A program made the translations under genes and the position numbers. From NCBI RefSeq assembly GCF_001942405.1, contig NZ_MKKA01000061.1, forward strand, positions 1 to 64,000: a stretch of DNA of 64,000 bases, written 5' to 3'. The notes under the pieces are model-generated. The model was not told where the DNA came from. It saw only the letters and a list, made by a program, of their open reading frames with translations, and did no database searches. Source of the stretch: Ornithinimicrobium sp. CNJ-824 (GTDB lineage: Bacteria; Actinomycetota; Actinomycetes; Actinomycetales; Dermatophilaceae). This document shows, piece after piece, positions 23,841-33,439 of the stretch (position 1 is the stretch's first letter; the number at the start of each line of letters is the position of its first letter).

Positions 23841-26354
23841 TCACAGCCTCTCGAGGGGCGCCACCCGCAGCAGCAGACGCTTGACGCCGGTGTCCCCGCC
23901 GAAATCGACGTGGGCCATCGCGTGCCGGCCGGTGCCCTCGACCCGGACGACCGTGCCCAGCCCGAAGGAGTCGTGGCTGACCCGGTCGCCCTCGGCGAGC
24001 GCGGCCAGCTCGGCCTCCTCCGCCTCGGTCCGTTCGCGCCGGGGGGCGCTGCCGCGGGGGTCCAGCCGCACGGCGGCCGGCCGGCCGGGTCCCCGGTCGG
24101 TGCCCCACCCGCCCTGCCAGCCGAAGCCCTCCGCCGCCGACCGCCGGCCGCCCACGCTGGCGCGGTCGGCGTCGGTGCGCTGCCAGGTGACCAGCTCCTC
24201 GGGGATCTCGTCCAGGAAGCGGGAGGCGGGGAACCACTGGGGGGCTCCGAAGGCCGCCCGGGTCCCGGCCCGCGAGAGGTGCAGCTGCTCGCGGGCCCGG
24301 GTGATCCCGACGTAGGCCAGCCGGCGCTCCTCCTCCAGCTCCGCCGGGTCGTCGAGGCTGCGCTGGTGGGGGAAGGTCCCGTCCTCCAGCCCGGTCAGGA
24401 AGACCACCGGGAACTCCAGACCCTTGGCGGTGTGCAGGGTCATCAGGGTCACCACCCCGCCGCCGTCGTGCTCGTCGGGGATCTCGTCGGCGTCGGCGAC
24501 CAGGGAGACCTGCTCGAGGAAGTCGACCAGGCCGCCGTCGGGGTAGGTCTCGTCGAACTCCCGTCCCACGGCCACGAGCTCGGCGAGGTTCTCCACCCGG
24601 GTCTCGTCCTGGGGGTCCGTGCTGGCCCGCAGCTCGGCGAGGTAGCCGGTGCGCTCCAGGATCGCCTCCAGCAGGTCGCCCACCCCGCCGTCGGGGTCCT
24701 CCGCGACGCCGCCCAGCTGCTCGAGGAGCCCGGTGAACGCCGTGATGGCCGCGACGGAGCGGGACGCGATGCCGGGGGCGTCGGCGGCCCGGCCCAGGGC
24801 CGCGACGAACGGGATGCGCTCGCGCTCGGCGAGCGCCGCCACGGCCCCCACCGCCCGGTCGCCGATACCGCGCCGCGGGGTGTTGAGGATGCGGCGCAGG
24901 TTCACGTCGTCGGCCGGGTTGGCCACCACCCGCAGGTAGGCCAGCGCGTCCTTGATCTCACGGCGTTCGTAGAACCTGGTGCCGCCGACCACCTTGTAGG
25001 GCAGGCCGGTGCGCACGAGCACCTCCTCCAGCGCGCGGGACTGGGCGTTGGTGCGGTAGAAGACCGCCACGTCACCGGGGCGGACGCCCCGCTCGTCGGC
25101 GAGCTCGTCGATGCGGCGGGCCACGAACGAGGCCTCGTCGTGCTCGCTGTCGGCGACGTAGCCCACGATCGGGTGCCCGTCGCCGGTCTCGGTCCACAAC
25201 CGCTTGTCCCGCCGCCGGGGGTTGCGGGCGATGACGGCGTTGGCGGCCTGCAGGATCGTGGCCGTGCTGCGGTAGTTCTGCTCGAGCAGGATCGTGCGCG
25301 CGTCGGGGTAGTCCTGCTCGAACTCGACGATGTTGCGGATCGTGGCCCCGCGGAAGGCGTAGATGGACTGGTCGGCGTCGCCGACGACGCACAGCTCCGC
25401 CGGCGCCAGCGCCCGGCCGGTGCCGTCGACGATGTCGCCCTCGGTGCCCACCAGCTCGCGGACAAGGGCGTACTGGGCGTGGTTGGTGTCCTGGTACTCG
25501 TCCACCAGCACGTGCCGGAACCGCCGGCGGTAGTGCTCGCAGACGGCGGGGAAGGCACGCAGCAGGTGGACCGTGGTGGCGATGAGGTCGTCGAAGTCCA
25601 GGGCGTTGGCCTGCCGCAGCCGACGTTGGTACATCGTGTAGGCCTCGGCGACCTTCTGCTCGTAGGGGTTGGCCCCGACCGTCGCGGCGAAGGCCTCCTC
25701 GTCGACCAGCTCGTTCTTGGCCGCGGACACCTTGGCCAGGAAGGCCCGGGGCGGATAGCGCTTGGGGTCGAGGTCCAGGTCCCGCACGACCATCCCCATG
25801 AGCCGCTGGCTGTCGGCCGCGTCGTAGATGGAGAAGGTCGACCGCAGGCCGGCCGTGGCCGCCTCACGGCGCAGGATGCGCACGCAGGCCGAGTGGAACG
25901 TCGAGACCCACATCGCCCGGGCCCGGGGGCCGACGAGGCCCTCCACCCGCTCGCGCATCTCGGCTGCCGCCTTGTTCGTGAAGGTGATGGCCAGCACCTG
26001 TCCCGGCTGGACACCGCGCTCGGCGAGGAGGTAGGCGATCCGGTGGGTCAGCACGCGGGTCTTGCCGGAGCCCGCGCCCGCGACGATGAGCAGCGGGCTG
26101 CCGGCGTGGACCACGGCCTCCCGCTGCGGGTCGTTGAGCCCGGCGAGCAGCTCGGCCACCGACCGGCCGGGGGCCGAGGGCCTGGGGGCCGAGGGGCTGG
26201 GGGCCGGTCCGCCGGCCGAGGTGCCGGCCGTGTCCGCCGGCCCTCCCTCGACCGCCCACGCGGGCACCCCGCGGTCGTCCACGTCGGGCGTCCCCCCGCC
26301 GGAGGGGGAGGCCGGCGGGAGGTCGAAGGAGAGGTGGTCGAACAGGCTGCTCAT
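23841..26354 (-). CDS. pcrA: ATP-dependent DNA helicase PcrA/UvrD1
   Basis: An 837-aa superfamily 1A helicase (3'-5') for nucleotide excision repair and replication-fork processing. Motifs in order: Q motif LNDPQREAV, Walker A AGAGSGKTRVLTHR, Ia ITFTNKAAAEMRERV, II LVDEYQDTNHAQ, III GDADQSIYAFRGA, IV LEQNYRST, V MTLHTAKGLEFPVVFL, VI EERRLAYVGITRAR. A disordered tail leads to the C-terminal RNA-polymerase-binding Tudor-like domain (HDSFGLGTVVRVEG). Start at ATG 26354 (MSSLFDHLSFD); an in-frame upstream reading has no conserved sequence. TACCAT lies 9 nt before the ATG. Confidence 0.95.
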   Translation of the reverse strand: MSSLFDHLSFDLPPASPSGGGTPDVDDRGVPAWAVEGGPADTAGTSAGGPAPSPSAPRPSAPGRSVAELLAGLNDPQREAVVHAGSPLLIVAGAGSGKTRVLTHRIAYLLAERGVQPGQVLAITFTNKAAAEMRERVEGLVGPRARAMWVSTFHSACVRILRREAATAGLRSTFSIYDAADSQRLMGMVVRDLDLDPKRYPPRAFLAKVSAAKNELVDEEAFAATVGANPYEQKVAEAYTMYQRRLRQANALDFDDLIATTVHLLRAFPAVCEHYRRRFRHVLVDEYQDTNHAQYALVRELVGTEGDIVDGTGRALAPAELCVVGDADQSIYAFRGATIRNIVEFEQDYPDARTILLEQNYRSTATILQAANAVIARNPRRRDKRLWTETGDGHPIVGYVADSEHDEASFVARRIDELADERGVRPGDVAVFYRTNAQSRALEEVLVRTGLPYKVVGGTRFYERREIKDALAYLRVVANPADDVNLRRILNTPRRGIGDRAVGAVAALAERERIPFVAALGRAADAPGIASRSVAAITAFTGLLEQLGGVAEDPDGGVGDLLEAILERTGYLAELRASTDPQDETRVENLAELVAVGREFDETYPDGGLVDFLEQVSLVADADEIPDEHDGGGVVTLMTLHTAKGLEFPVVFLTGLEDGTFPHQRSLDDPAELEEERRLAYVGITRAREQLHLSRAGTRAAFGAPQWFPASRFLDEIPEELVTWQRTDADRASVGGRRSAAEGFGWQGGWGTDRGPGRPAAVRLDPRGSAPRRERTEAEEAELAALAEGDRVSHDSFGLGTVVRVEGTGRHAMAHVDFGGDTGVKRLLLRVAPLERL

Positions 26355-26427
26355 CGTCCGTCCATGGTAGGCGCCGCCGGCGACCCACCCGGCCGACCTC
26401 CACACCCTCGGCGGCGCGGGCGCGGCA

Positions 26428-26433
26428 TACCCT
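26428..26433 (+). promoter_or_regulatory. leaderless-type -10 box for 26441 leader ORF
   Basis: TACCCT followed by 7 nt and a GTG at 26441. It lies in the 133-bp gap divergent from pcrA and is the only good -10 for the rightward membrane-protein operon. Confidence 0.45.
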
Positions 26434-26440
26434 GGGACGC

Positions 26441-26491
26441 GTGCGCACCCCCTCCCTGACCGCCCCGACCGGATCGGGGCCCCTCCCGTGA
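26441..26491 (+). CDS. possible 16-aa leader peptide coupled to membrane operon
   Basis: A 17-codon ORF (VRTPSLTAPTGSGPLP, stop) that would be read first on a leaderless transcript from the -10 at 26428. Its stop overlaps the GTG start of the next gene by four bases (GTGA), the same coupling used along this operon. A small stem (CCCCGA/TCGGGG) lies in its second half. It may be a true coupling leader, or the remnant of a longer N-terminus cut off by a further frameshift. No similarity is recognised. Confidence 0.35.
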   Translation: MRTPSLTAPTGSGPLP

Positions 26492-26910
26492 CCGGCGCCC
26501 TCCCCCTGCCGGCCGCTGCCGCGCAGGGTTCCGCCAGCTATCTGGACGCCCCCACCCTGGCCGTGCTGGTCGCCGGGCTGCTCGTGGCCCTCGTCTGCCT
26601 GGTGGCCGGCCTCAACGGGCGGGCGCCGGGCCCGGTCACGGTCGGTGCGACGGTCCTGCTGCAGGTCGGGGTCCTGGCCTACCTGGGCCTGTACCTGTGG
26701 CGGCAGGTGGCCGGCCAGTCCCCCGGCGGGCCGGGCTGGGAGCTGTGGGCCTACCTGGTGACCGTCGCCTTCCTGCCCGCAGTCGCCCTCATCTGGGCGC
26801 GCGAGGAACGCACCCGCTGGAGCACCTTCGTGCTCTCCGTCGCGGCCTTCACGGTGGCGGTCATGGCGGCCCGCTCGGCCCAGATCTGGTACGGCGTGGG
26901 ATTCGGATGA
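26488..26910 (+). CDS. four-segment membrane protein, unknown
   Basis: A 140-aa protein with about four hydrophobic segments (AVLVAGLLVALVCLVAGL, VGVLAYLGLYLWRQV, LVTVAFLPAVALIWA, VLSVAAFTVAVMAA). No family recognised beyond 'actinobacterial membrane protein next to pcrA'. The GTG start overlaps a short leader ORF, and its stop overlaps the next start by ATGA. The position in a three-gene coupled set suggests it works with the two following membrane proteins. Confidence 0.7.
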   Translation: MTGALPLPAAAAQGSASYLDAPTLAVLVAGLLVALVCLVAGLNGRAPGPVTVGATVLLQVGVLAYLGLYLWRQVAGQSPGGPGWELWAYLVTVAFLPAVALIWAREERTRWSTFVLSVAAFTVAVMAARSAQIWYGVGFG

Positions 26911-27350
26911 GGGCACCCACCGCCCACGCCGGCGACCGGCGGCACGGGCCCGGACGGGTGATCCTGGCGCTCTACCTCGTCTTCGTCGTGGGGACCGTCT
27001 CCCGGTCGGCGGCCCAGATCCTCACCCGGTTCGACGAGGCACCCCTGGCCTACACGCTGTCCGCCGTCGCGGCCGCGGTCTACGTCGTGGCCCTCGTGTC
27101 GCTGTCGTTGCCGGGCCGGGCGGCCTGGTGGGTCAGCGTCGTCGCCCTGTCGGTGGAGATGGTCGGCGTGCTCGTGGTGGGCACCTGGAGCCTGCTCGCC
27201 CCCGAGATGTTCCCCGACGCCACCGTCTGGTCGGGCTACGGGGCCGGCTACCTGCTCATCCCCCTCGTGCTGCCCGCGGCGGGCCTGTGGTGGCTGCTGT
27301 CCGACCGGGGAGCCCGCGCCCGCGACGCGGACGCGGTGGTCGCCCGGTGA
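26907..27350 (+). CDS. four-segment membrane protein, unknown
   Basis: A 147-aa protein with four hydrophobic segments starting RVILALYLVFVVGTVSRS and including VSVVALSVEMVGVLVVGTW and YLLIPLVLPAAGLWWLL, with an acidic/basic tail. It is similar in size and topology to the preceding product but not obviously homologous. ATGA overlap upstream, GTGA overlap downstream. Function unknown. Confidence 0.7.
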   Translation: MRAPTAHAGDRRHGPGRVILALYLVFVVGTVSRSAAQILTRFDEAPLAYTLSAVAAAVYVVALVSLSLPGRAAWWVSVVALSVEMVGVLVVGTWSLLAPEMFPDATVWSGYGAGYLLIPLVLPAAGLWWLLSDRGARARDADAVVAR

Positions 27351-28479
27351 GCCGCGAGGCTCCCACGCTCAGGGCGCCGGGCCGGCGCGAGGTCCTGCAG
27401 TCGCTGGCCGGCCTGGCCGCCGTCGTGCTGCTCATCGCCTTCGGCCTGCCCCACCTGCTGGACACCTCCTGGGACGCGATCGGCACGCAGCTCGCCCGGC
27501 TGCGGGCGGGACCGGCGGTGGCGATGGGGGTGCTGCTGCTCGCCGGCCTCTACTGCTACACCTTCGTCCTCACCGGGTCCCTGCCCGGCCTGCGGGCCGG
27601 GCGAGCGCTGCGGCTCAACGCGGTGACCGCGACCGTGGCCAACCTCGTCCCCCTGGGGGCGGCGGTCGGGGTCGGCGTGGCCTGGTCGATGCTGCGCACC
27701 TGGGGGTTCTCCCGACGGGCGATCTCCAGCTCGTTCCTCGTCACCGGGATCTGGAACCTGCTGGCGCGCGTCGCGCTGCCCGTCGTGGGCGCCTCGTCCT
27801 GGTGGCCGGCCCCCTCGACGCGCCGGACGCCGTGGTGACCGGGGCCTGGGTGGCCGGTGCCGTCGGCACCGGCGTGGTCGCCCTCACCACCCTGGTCCTG
27901 CTCTCCGACCGGGTCTCGGCCGTGGTGGCCGCCGGGGTGCGGGTCGTGGCCCGGCCGTTCAGCCGTCAGGTGAGGGCCTCCGGGAGCACCGCCGACCGTG
28001 TCGTCGTCGACCAACGCCGCCGGATCCTCGAGACCGTGGGCAGCCGCTGGGCGACGATGACGCTGGGCATGGCAGGTCAGTTCGTCCTCCTGTTCGGGCT
28101 CTACTGGGTCGCCGCCCGCTCGGTGGGCATGGACCTGCCGGTCGCCGCGCTGGTGTGCGCCTACACCTTCCGCCAGCTGCTGACGGTCCTGGCGGTGACA
28201 CCCGGCGGTCTCGGGGTGACGGAGGTGGGCACCGCCGGCGTGCTCGTGCTCCTCGGGGGCGACGCGGGGGCGGCCTCCGCGACGGCGCTGCTGTATGCCG
28301 TGTACGCCCACCTGCTCGTCGTGCCGTTCGGGCTGGCCGCACTGGCGCACTGGTGGAGCAGGTCGGGCCGTGCCCTCGTGGGTGGTCAGCCGGGCCCGGC
28401 GGAGACCGTCCCGGCCCTCCCGGGGCGACGGGGGACCCAGGACGACAGCCGGCGCAGCCGCCGCGACGGCCCGGGCTGA
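27347..28479 (+). CDS. flippase-like (lysylphosphatidylglycerol-synthase TM) protein, frameshifted
   Basis: An integral membrane protein of the UPF0104/LPG-synthase transmembrane family, about 377 aa after repair, with about eight hydrophobic segments. Family markers are NLVPLGAAVGVGVAWSML in the first part and FRQLLTVLAVTPGGLGVTEVG in the second. One C is missing at about 27792 (GA/LVLVAGPLDAPDAV). The MprF synthetase domain is absent, so it is not an aminoacyl-lipid synthase but a lipid- or glycan-translocating relative. Its last 94 bp overlap the 3' end of gatD on the other strand. Confidence 0.78.
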
Positions 28480-29327
28480 GCACCCTGCAGCAGCCGCTGC
28501 ACCTGGTGGCGGTGGGCGCCCAGGGCCAGCGAGTCGTCGACGGGCACGGGGACGAAGTCCCCGGTCGCGCGCCGCGCGGCCAGCTCCAGCAGGCCGTCGG
28601 CCAGGGCGGGGTTCGCGGGCAGGAGGGGCCCGTGCAGGTAGGACCCGATGACGTTGCCGGTGCGGGCGCCCTCGCTCCCGTCGGTGCCGTTGTTGCCGCT
28701 GCCGACCCGCACGCGCCCGAAGGGCTCCTGGCCCGGGCCCAGGACCGTGGCGCCGGAGTGGTTCTCGTAGCCGACCACCTCGCCCATCCCGGTCTCCAGG
28801 ACCACCGGACCGATCATCCGGGTGGCGTTGCCGGTGGTCGTGACCGACAGGATGCCCAGGCCGGGGAGGCGGGTGCCCTCGACGGTGACGAACTCCTGGC
28901 CGAAGAGCTGGTACATCCCGCAGATCATCAGCATCGGGACGCCGTCCGCCGCGAGCTGGCGCAGCCGGTCGGCGTGGACCGCCAGGTCGTCCTGGACCCG
29001 GGCCTGCCCGCTGTCCTGGCCACCACCGCCGAGGACGAGGTCCACGCGCTGCGGCCACCGACCGCCGGGGTGGTGGTCGTGGACCACCGGGCGGTAGCCG
29101 TGCCACCGCAGCCGGGCCGCCAGGCAGCGGGTGTTGCCCAGGTCCCCGTAGATGCTCATCTCCCGGGGGTAGAGGTGGACCAGGTGCACCTCCCCCTTGT
29201 CGGCCGGGACCTGCGCCAGCCCGGTGACCTCGTCGGGAAGCCCCTCGTCGAACTCCGGGGGCAGGTCCGTCCCCGGACGGGAGGCCGGCTGGTCCGCGTG
29301 GGGGGACTCTCCGGTGGGGCCGGTCAT
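28386..29327 (-). CDS. gatD: lipid II isoglutaminyl synthase, glutaminase subunit
   Basis: A 313-aa class I glutamine amidotransferase of the CobB/CobQ-like type. With MurT it amidates the D-Glu of lipid II to D-isoGln. LVHLYPREMSIYGDLGNTRCL is the family's N-terminal motif; the nucleophile is Cys in MLMICGMYQLFGQ (usual ICGGYQ) and the catalytic His is in GSYLHGPLLPANP. The ATG overlaps the stop of murT by four bases. A 35-residue Arg/Pro-rich tail overlaps a convergent gene and looks non-conserved. Confidence 0.92.
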   Translation of the reverse strand: MTGPTGESPHADQPASRPGTDLPPEFDEGLPDEVTGLAQVPADKGEVHLVHLYPREMSIYGDLGNTRCLAARLRWHGYRPVVHDHHPGGRWPQRVDLVLGGGGQDSGQARVQDDLAVHADRLRQLAADGVPMLMICGMYQLFGQEFVTVEGTRLPGLGILSVTTTGNATRMIGPVVLETGMGEVVGYENHSGATVLGPGQEPFGRVRVGSGNNGTDGSEGARTGNVIGSYLHGPLLPANPALADGLLELAARRATGDFVPVPVDDSLALGAHRHQVQRLLQGAQPGPSRRLRRLSSWVPRRPGRAGTVSAGPG

Positions 29328-30637
29328 GCCGTGGGCTCCTCTCCGAAGCGGGCCAGTCCGTAGCGGTCGGCCAGGCGCCGCCGCAGGTGCATCATCGCCG
29401 TGTAGGTGCAGAAGATCCGCGTCGGGCGACCGCGGTGGTCGGCCAGGAACCGGTCCAGGGCCCGGTCGAGGTCGGTCTCGACCTGCCCCACCTCGACGCC
29501 GTCGTAGCGCAGCCGCAGGGCCATGTCCCACCCGCGCACCCCGCTCGTGAGCGCGACCCCGCGCTCCCGCAGCGACTCGAAGGAGACGTCGTAGAGCCAG
29601 GAGACGTCCCGGCCGTCGGCGTAGTTGTCGTTGATGGCGACCATCGTGTCCACCGGCTCGCCGCCGTAGGTGCCCAGCGCGACGGTGAAGCCGGCCGGGT
29701 TCTTCACCAGGACCAGCTCCAGGGGCGCGCCGTCCACGTCGACCACCTCGCCCCGCCCGAACGGGGGGTTCACCTCGGTGAGGGCGCGGGCGGCGGTCCC
29801 GGCGGAGAACTGCTCCCCCAGCAGCGCCCGGGCGGTCGTGGTCGCCGCCGTGGCGTTGATCATGGCTGCCAGCCCCCGCTGGCGCAGGACGACGGGGCCT
29901 ACGTCGTCCCCTCCCGGGAAGCGCACGGTCAGGGCGCGCCCGTCGGTGTCGGGCAGCAGGAGCCCGTCGCCGACGCCCAGCTCGGGCCGGGCCTCGGCGT
30001 CCTCGAACCGGACGTCGGCCTCCTGCAGCTCGGGCAGCCGGTCGGCGATGCTCGGGTCCACCCCGAACCAGCGGACCTGCACGCCCGGTCGCAGGCTGCC
30101 GCGCACCCGGGAGATGAAGGAGTCGTCGGCGTTGAGCACCACGCCGGTCGTGGTCTGCTCGCCCAGCCGGGTCAGCAGCCGGGCGGTGTGGTCGATCTCG
30201 GCGAACCGGTCGAGCTGGTCACGGGCCACGTTGAGCAGCAGCGCATGGGTCGGGGGCACCTGCGCGGCGAAGTGCAGCGCGTGCGCCTCGTCCAGCTCGA
30301 CGACGGCCACGTCCGCGTCGAGCCGGCCGTCCAGGCGCACCTCCCCGAGCAGCGAGGAGATGACCCCCCGGGTGAAGTTGGACCCGGTGGGGTTGGTGAA
30401 CACCCGCCACCCGTGCGCCCGCAGCACCGCCACGAGCATCTTCGTCGTGGTCGTCTTGCCGTTGGTCCCCGAGACCACCACGACGCCGCGGGGCAGGGAC
30501 CCCAGGGTGTGCCGCAGCACGGCGGGGTCGATCCTCTCCGTCACCAGCCCCGGCAGGGCCGAGCCCCCGCCGCGCAGGCGGGAGGCGACCCGGGCGGCGC
30601 GCCCGGCGACGAGGGCGGCGGAGGTGCGCAGCCGCAT
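29324..30637 (-). CDS. murT: lipid II isoglutaminyl synthase, Mur-ligase subunit
   Basis: A 437-aa Mur-ligase-like ATPase that activates the lipid II glutamate for amidation. It has VVVSGTNGKTTTTKMLVAVL (P-loop), VAVVELDEAHALHF, LLLNVARDQLDRFAEID and the C-terminal DUF1727 region (LVKNPAGFTVAL, AINDNYADGRDVSWLYDV). The zinc-ribbon cysteines of the firmicute enzyme are absent: there is no C-x2-C pair between NADDSF and the C-terminal domain. It lies 5 bp after guaA and is ATGA-coupled to gatD. Confidence 0.92.
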   Translation of the reverse strand: MRLRTSAALVAGRAARVASRLRGGGSALPGLVTERIDPAVLRHTLGSLPRGVVVVSGTNGKTTTTKMLVAVLRAHGWRVFTNPTGSNFTRGVISSLLGEVRLDGRLDADVAVVELDEAHALHFAAQVPPTHALLLNVARDQLDRFAEIDHTARLLTRLGEQTTTGVVLNADDSFISRVRGSLRPGVQVRWFGVDPSIADRLPELQEADVRFEDAEARPELGVGDGLLLPDTDGRALTVRFPGGDDVGPVVLRQRGLAAMINATAATTTARALLGEQFSAGTAARALTEVNPPFGRGEVVDVDGAPLELVLVKNPAGFTVALGTYGGEPVDTMVAINDNYADGRDVSWLYDVSFESLRERGVALTSGVRGWDMALRLRYDGVEVGQVETDLDRALDRFLADHRGRPTRIFCTYTAMMHLRRRLADRYGLARFGEEPTA

Positions 30638-30642
30638 ACCCC

Positions 30643-32225
<1,583 letters not shown>

Positions 32226-32229
<4 letters not shown>

Positions 32230-32561
32230 GCGGCCACCCTATCGGCGCCGGCCCGCTCGCCCGCGATCTGCGCCAAGGCCTCGCGGCTGACCCGGTGCTC
32301 GACCCAGAACGACAGGAACGGCACGCACCCGGCGAGCATGACGAGGACCATCCGTCCCAGCCCCCAGCGCAGCTCGAAGCCCAGCAGCGCGACCGCGGCG
32401 ACGTAGACCATGTAGAACCAGCCGTGCGGGGCCGGCCACCACGCCAGGGCCCGGTTGTCGAAGCCGTAGCGCAGCACCATGTGCGCCACGAGCAGCAGCA
32501 GGCCCACCCCGACGAGGAAGGCCATGACGCGGAAGAAGGTCAGCTTGGCACGGGCGGTCAT
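32226..32561 (-). CDS. DUF3817 family membrane protein
   Basis: A 111-aa protein with three hydrophobic segments and the family's F[13 protein letters not shown] start ([20 protein letters not shown]), then [20 protein letters not shown] and [26 protein letters not shown]3817 proteins lie beside guaA in many actinobacteria; function unknown. Overlaps both neighbours by four bases (SURF1 before, guaA after), so it is cotranslated with them. Confidence 0.88.
32236..32241 (-). promoter_or_regulatory. leaderless -10 box for guaA
   Basis: TAGGGT on the minus strand, 6 nt before the guaA GTG at 32229 and inside the end of the DUF3817 gene. Confidence 0.5.
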
Positions 32562-33367
32562 CGGAGGTCTCCTCGGGAGCCGGTGGTGGTCAGGGGTCGG
32601 GGGTCGTCCCGGGGTATGCCGTCCGCGTCCGGGTCGGGCGGGCGGCCGCCGCGGGCGGCCTCGCGGAGGAAGCGCAGGTACATGTACACGGCGAAGGCGG
32701 CGAAGACGAACCACTGCAGCCCGTAGCCGAAGTTGCGCCAGACGATCCCGCTCTCGCCGAAGACGGGCGGGGGGACGCGCACCACCTCGGCGGAGGTCAG
32801 GGCCGGTTCCTCCTCGACGAGGAAGAGGAAGCCGGTGAACAGCGGCTCGTCCCAGTCGTTGACCAGGTCGGCGCTGTCGATGGATCCGCGCTGCCCCTCG
32901 GGCCACGGGCCGCCCTCCGCGGGCGACTCGCTGGGAGCCAGGGTGCCGGTGACCTGGACCGGCGTGTCGTCCGGACGGTCGGCGTCGGCCGGGTCGGTGA
33001 CGAAGCCGCGCACGACGGGCAGCAGGGCCGGTCCGTCCGTGGAGGAGGTGCGCACGGGCGTGACCACCCAGTAGCCCAGCTCGCCCTCCAGCAGCCGGTC
33101 CGGCACGAGGAACTGGTGCTGCGCGGCATACCCCCCCTCGGCCGTCACCGAGAGCCCGGCCGCGTCGTCCGGGAAGGTCTGGTGGGGCTCCATCACCTGC
33201 GCCAGCGGTTCCGTGGGGCGGGCGGCCTGCTCGGCGGCCCGTTCCCGGGCGGCCTCGTTGCTGCTCACCCCGATCTGCCAGGTGCCCAGCTGGACGAACG
33301 CCCAGACGATCGCCAGCAGCAGCACCAGCAGGGCCAGCCAGGCGGGCCGGAGGGCGGTGCGGATCAC
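32558..33367 (-). CDS. SURF1 family cytochrome oxidase assembly protein
   Basis: A 269-aa membrane protein with a transmembrane helix near each end (ALLVLLLAIVWAFVQLGTWQ at about 10-30, WFVFAAFAVYMYLRFL near 225) and a large extracytoplasmic domain between, the SURF1/Shy1 layout. LGTWQ, VTPVRTSS...LLPVVRGFV and WRNFGYGLQWFVFA match the family, which helps insert heme into the aa3 oxidase. The start is the GTG at 33367, with a -10 box 6 nt upstream; ATGA overlap with DUF3817. Confidence 0.9.
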   Translation of the reverse strand: MIRTALRPAWLALLVLLLAIVWAFVQLGTWQIGVSSNEAARERAAEQAARPTEPLAQVMEPHQTFPDDAAGLSVTAEGGYAAQHQFLVPDRLLEGELGYWVVTPVRTSSTDGPALLPVVRGFVTDPADADRPDDTPVQVTGTLAPSESPAEGGPWPEGQRGSIDSADLVNDWDEPLFTGFLFLVEEEPALTSAEVVRVPPPVFGESGIVWRNFGYGLQWFVFAAFAVYMYLRFLREAARGGRPPDPDADGIPRDDPRPLTTTGSRGDLR

Positions 33368-33373
33368 CGTTCC

Positions 33374-33379
33374 AGGGTA
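33374..33379 (-). promoter_or_regulatory. leaderless -10 box for SURF1 gene
   Basis: TACCCT on the minus strand, 6 nt before the GTG at 33367. It would drive the SURF1-DUF3817-guaA-murT-gatD run. Confidence 0.55.
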
Positions 33380-33439
33380 GGCGATCCGGCCACCCGGACC
33401 GACCATCGCCCGCGGGCGGGCGGAGCCCCGTGGCCCGGG

